30,000 bases of DNA. Source: Cristatella mucedo (lineage: Eukaryota > Bryozoa > Phylactolaemata > Cristatellidae). The stretch covers positions 260,001 to 290,000 of the forward strand of contig WPIO01000098.1 in NCBI GenBank assembly GCA_009760855.2, given 5' to 3'. The notes below the pieces were generated by a model. The model saw nothing but the letters and a program-made list of their open reading frames with translations, made no database searches and had not been told where the DNA came from. This document shows positions 26,691 to 30,000 of this stretch, in pieces. The position numbers and the translations under genes were made by a program. How positions within the stretch are numbered: position 1 is the stretch's first letter; every line of letters starts with the position of its first letter.

Positions 26691-28495
26691 AATCGGGCAT
26701 TTCGTACAGAACCCAAAGTTAACTAAATCTTTTTCCGTGTGCTTACATATGCTGGAAAGGGGAAACATGTCAATATGTTAGCTTTGACGTGCGCAGTGTC
26801 TGCATGCATAAGCACTACAAAAAAGCACGCGAATTCCACTCTAGCGAAGCCGAGCTAGCGCTAGTTTCACATGCTGTTGGCCCTCCCAAGCACCCCGTGG
26901 CAGTGCTCATAAATCGCTCGTCCGATTGGTCTAAGTACCTATGACGGGGGGGGGAGGACAATCCGGCGGCTCGAATCTTGGACTCGGGGCACTGCAAGCT
27001 CCTCAGTACGATATCCACGATGGGAAATGCTGGAGCAGCAACTACGCCTCTCTGTATAGTGACCTGAGAGAATGGAATCTCACTCTTCGCGGGGGGGGGG
27101 GGCTTTACAGGAACCATGATTCAGATGATTAATGAGAATGCCCAGTTGTAACGCTAGCACGTAGGGAGCGATTCGTACGGACCTAGCCAATGCTGTGGAG
27201 GAATAGGCGCTGAAACAACGACGTGTTGAATCAGCCAGATTATGACTGATATCCTTTATTCGGGATTCCTTAATTGTAGCGGCTAGGAACCAATTATGCG
27301 ATAATCTTCGGTCGAGGCCACATGAAAGCAGAGTCTTTGAGACAGGCAGTGAGTTGTGCTTCCCGAGTTGTTCTAGGCATTTGAGCTGATTTGAGCTCGA
27401 GGCCTCTTAAGCCTGCCGGAGCCTGCAGCTGTAAATGATGTACTGTCTCCTCGTTTTATACACCGTCTTAGGAGGCGTCCTGCTAGTGACGCCTATTCGG
27501 GGCTGGCAGCGAGAATTTCCCAGATAATAACATGCATCCGATAGTATAGACTCGCAATCGGCTGACCATTTGAAACAGCGAGCATAACAGCTAGGCTAGC
27601 AAGCTTCTAGAGGGGCCTACTTAAGAGTTTTCCGAGAAGATTTTGAAGCGTATGCTCTCGCATACCAAATTGTATTTTGGTTAATAAATAAATATTATTA
27701 ATAATACATTATTATATATATTAAATAAATTATAATATTATAAATAAAATATTATTAATAATACTCGTATTTGCTTATTATTAAATAATATTAACTCTAT
27801 TTTGGTGTGCGAGGCACCTCAAGTTCGGAGTTTTCGCTCCCTCCCCTACGAGCGAAATCCTGGCTACGCTCTCAGTGTATCGCTTGCCGCGATCTTGTCC
27901 GAGCCGGATAGTCTCGCGAGTGTCACCTGACATTCGCGTACGACTGGAGCCACTATGTTTGAGACAGATGCCTAGGCGACTGCTTAAAGTAAGTCATTCC
28001 TGGTTCCCGCTTTAACGGATAGGCAGAGACCAAAGACCAGTTGAGCGCAGAATCATTGCACGCAGACTGACATCTCAAAGATGGCTGTGCTGCAGAGCTA
28101 ACGCACCAATGGTAACGAAGTGCCAATGAGTAGACCGTGCACGATGTTTGTCAGTCAACAGTGCGATTTATTTGCGATTATTGCTGAGTATATAGTGCTA
28201 CTAAAATAAGAACCTCCGCCTGGAAGGCCTGTGGCTACCCGTAGCGTGATATTTTTCAAAGTCACTGAGCCACATTTGTAAGGTACCATTATCCTTACGG
28301 CTAATCGAGGCAGGCAGTTACGACAGAGCAATATGAGACCGTACAGTAGACGATCTCTGGTTGCGCTGTCTTTAGGCAAACGTCAAGGTGTATCATGTAA
28401 ACGTTTTACAGGCTACTGATCCTGGTAGTCGTCCTCACTCGAAAGCAAGACAGATCGCAGCAGTCGTGGCGGAATCATCCAATAAAATGATTCGT
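26691..28495. other. Unassigned intergenic DNA with poly-G runs and an AT-rich patch
   Basis: No LINE or SINE of the window was recognised. There are G runs of 9 at 26946-26954 and 12 at 27091-27102, and an AT-rich TTATTAAATAA-type patch at about 27675-27800. Open frames (26815-27132, 28155-28379) show no domain. A weak tRNA-like pair of boxes at 26927-26978 is discussed among the rejected items. Confidence 0.45.
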
Positions 28496-28863
28496 CAGCT
28501 CTCTCTTCCTCTCTCCTTCCCTCTCATTTGATTTCTCACTCTCTATTACCTTCACCTTTATTCTTTCCCTTCTCTTTTTCCTCCACCCCCTCTCTCTCCC
28601 TCTCTCTCTCGCTCGATTACTCGTTCTCAGTCTGTGTCCGTCTGTGTCCGTCTGTCTCCGTCTCTGTTTGTCTCTGTCTGTCTGCGTCTGCCTCCGTCTC
28701 TGTCAGTCTCTGTCTGTCTGTCTCCGTCTCCTAACTTCTTCCCACTCTCTAGGTTTCTACTGCCTCTCTCCCTGTCTCTTTATGTCCCTGTCTATCTTTC
28801 CCCATTCGCTCATTCCATTTCTCCTCCTTTGTTTTTCTCTCCCTCTAACTCTCTGTCTCTCTG

Positions 28864-28899
<36 letters not shown>

Positions 28900-29048
28900 C
28901 CTCTCTCTCTTTTTCTCCCTCTCTTTCTCTCTCCCCTCCTCTCCCCTCTGTAACACTTATATCTCTCTCTCTCAACCCCTCTCTCCTCATTTTTCTCCCT
29001 CTCTTTCCTACTCTCTCTCACCCCCTCTCTCTCCTCCTCTCTACAGTC

Positions 29049-29092
<44 letters not shown>

Positions 29093-29145
29093 CTCCTCTC
29101 TCTCTTTTTCCTTCTCCTCTTTCCTCTCCCCACCCTCTATATGTC
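28496..29145. repeat. CT-rich simple-sequence tract
   Basis: Imperfect (TC)n, TCTG and TCCC repeats with pure CT runs (for example 28867-28897 and 29058-29085). Frames rich in Ser, Leu and Pro are artefacts. Confidence 0.95.
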
Positions 29146-29815
29146 TATATGTATGGGTACAATAATATATATATATGTAACATATATATATGTATATATG
29201 AAACATATAACCATATGCATCTTCCAATACATATAATATATCTATCTATATTAAAAATATATATAAACATATATATCATATATATATATATAAACTATAT
29301 ATATGCATATATATCACATATCTCCCCTTATTGTTATATATATAATAATATAAATAATATATAATATATATATATATATATATTATATATAACACATATA
29401 TATCAAACACATATGTACATCACTTTCATATAACATATTAATAATACTTGATAATATATATATATATATATATATAACTATATATATATATACATAACAG
29501 TTATTAATATCTTTTGCATATATGAACAATGCATATAAACATATATGCATAATAACACTCTTATATATATATATGTGATATATCATAATATTATATATTA
29601 GTAATACATATATATATATATATTATGTATATCATCTCAGAAACATTATATGACAGCATATCTTTGCACTCTATATCATTTTGCATATGCTATATATACT
29701 TACGTATACTTGATAAATGTATATAATATCATAAAAATATATAAAATATATATCTATGTATCATCTATAAAATATATATATAATATAATAATAACAAAAT
29801 ATATATTCTTAACCC
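29146..29815. repeat. AT-rich (TA)n-type tract
   Basis: TATATA and CATATA repeats in both senses, with many self-complementary stretches. Composition changes abruptly at both ends. Confidence 0.95.
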
Positions 29816-30000
29816 CACATGCACTCTCCTCTCTCTCCTCTCTCCCCTCTCCTCATCCACTCTCTCTCTCTCTCTCCTCCTCCACTTTTCCCACTCCTCT
29901 CTCCTCCTCTAACATCTATATATACTCTCTCTCTACTCTCCTCTCTCTTTCTCATCCCCTCTCTCTCTCCCTCCTCTCTCCCTCCTCTCTCTCTCTCTTT
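29816..30000. repeat. CT-rich simple-sequence tract, continues past the edge
   Basis: CTCTCTCC-type repeats resume after the AT tract and run to the window edge. They resemble 28496-29145, so the AT tract is embedded in a longer CT-rich region. Confidence 0.95.

Noticed and set aside
26927-26978. tRNA-like head (TGGTCTAAGTA and GGCTCGAATCT) of another SINE
   Set aside because: The box A match is poor, a G run interrupts the space between the boxes, and neither SINE body follows.
28528-29586. Ser/Leu/Pro-rich and Ile/Tyr-rich open frames at the right end
   Set aside because: They are translations of CT-rich and TA-rich simple sequence.

Overview
This window looks like nuclear DNA of an invertebrate animal. 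It holds one convincing protein gene, a spliced ETS-family transcription factor on the minus strand, with GT-AG introns and an AATAAA polyadenylation signal; ETS factors are a metazoan family. Around it lie CpG-rich GC islands, degenerate non-LTR retrotransposon copies of the L2/CR1 type, tRNA-headed SINEs and long simple repeats. I cannot name the species or phylum.

Layout. From 1 to about 4.3 kb there is a possible exon fragment at the left edge, a 17-bp hairpin, a LINE tail, a reversed SINE and a strongly CpG-rich island with nested palindromes. From 4.3 to 6.46 kb there is one SINE and otherwise unassigned sequence. From 6.48 to about 9.85 kb lies the ETS gene, read right to left, with four coding exons (9247-8664, 8455-8220, 7971-7909, 7025-6676), a poly(A) signal at 6487-6482 and a GC-rich 5' region. 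From 9.9 to 15.1 kb there are LINE 3' ends, (GA)n arrays, a near-perfect hairpin and a second GC island. From 15.8 to 17.9 kb lies the best-preserved LINE copy. From 17.9 to 21.8 kb there are two more GC islands, two SINEs and a LINE tail. From 22.3 to 26.7 kb LINE copies are nested and abut in both orientations. The last 3.3 kb is largely featureless, then CT-rich and AT-rich simple sequence.

How the parts relate. The ETS model predicts a 410-residue protein: a low-complexity N-terminal region (Ser, Ala, Gln and Pro tracts, no Pointed domain seen), a 21-residue frame-neutral exon, and an ETS DNA-binding domain in the last exon. The repeats form a LINE/SINE partnership: SINE family A has a tRNA-like head with box A and box B, followed by the same 3' stem-loop tail as the LINE. 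Copies of this tail show compensatory base changes in the stem (AAAGCGCC with GGCGCTTT, AAAGTGCC with GGCACTTT), which points to an RNA structure used by the LINE machinery. A second tRNA-headed SINE family (B) and a possible third retroposon end attached to (CT)n arrays (C) are each present twice.

I found no operon-like system, CRISPR array, rRNA or intact transposase. Most long open frames in the GC islands and simple repeats look like compositional artefacts.
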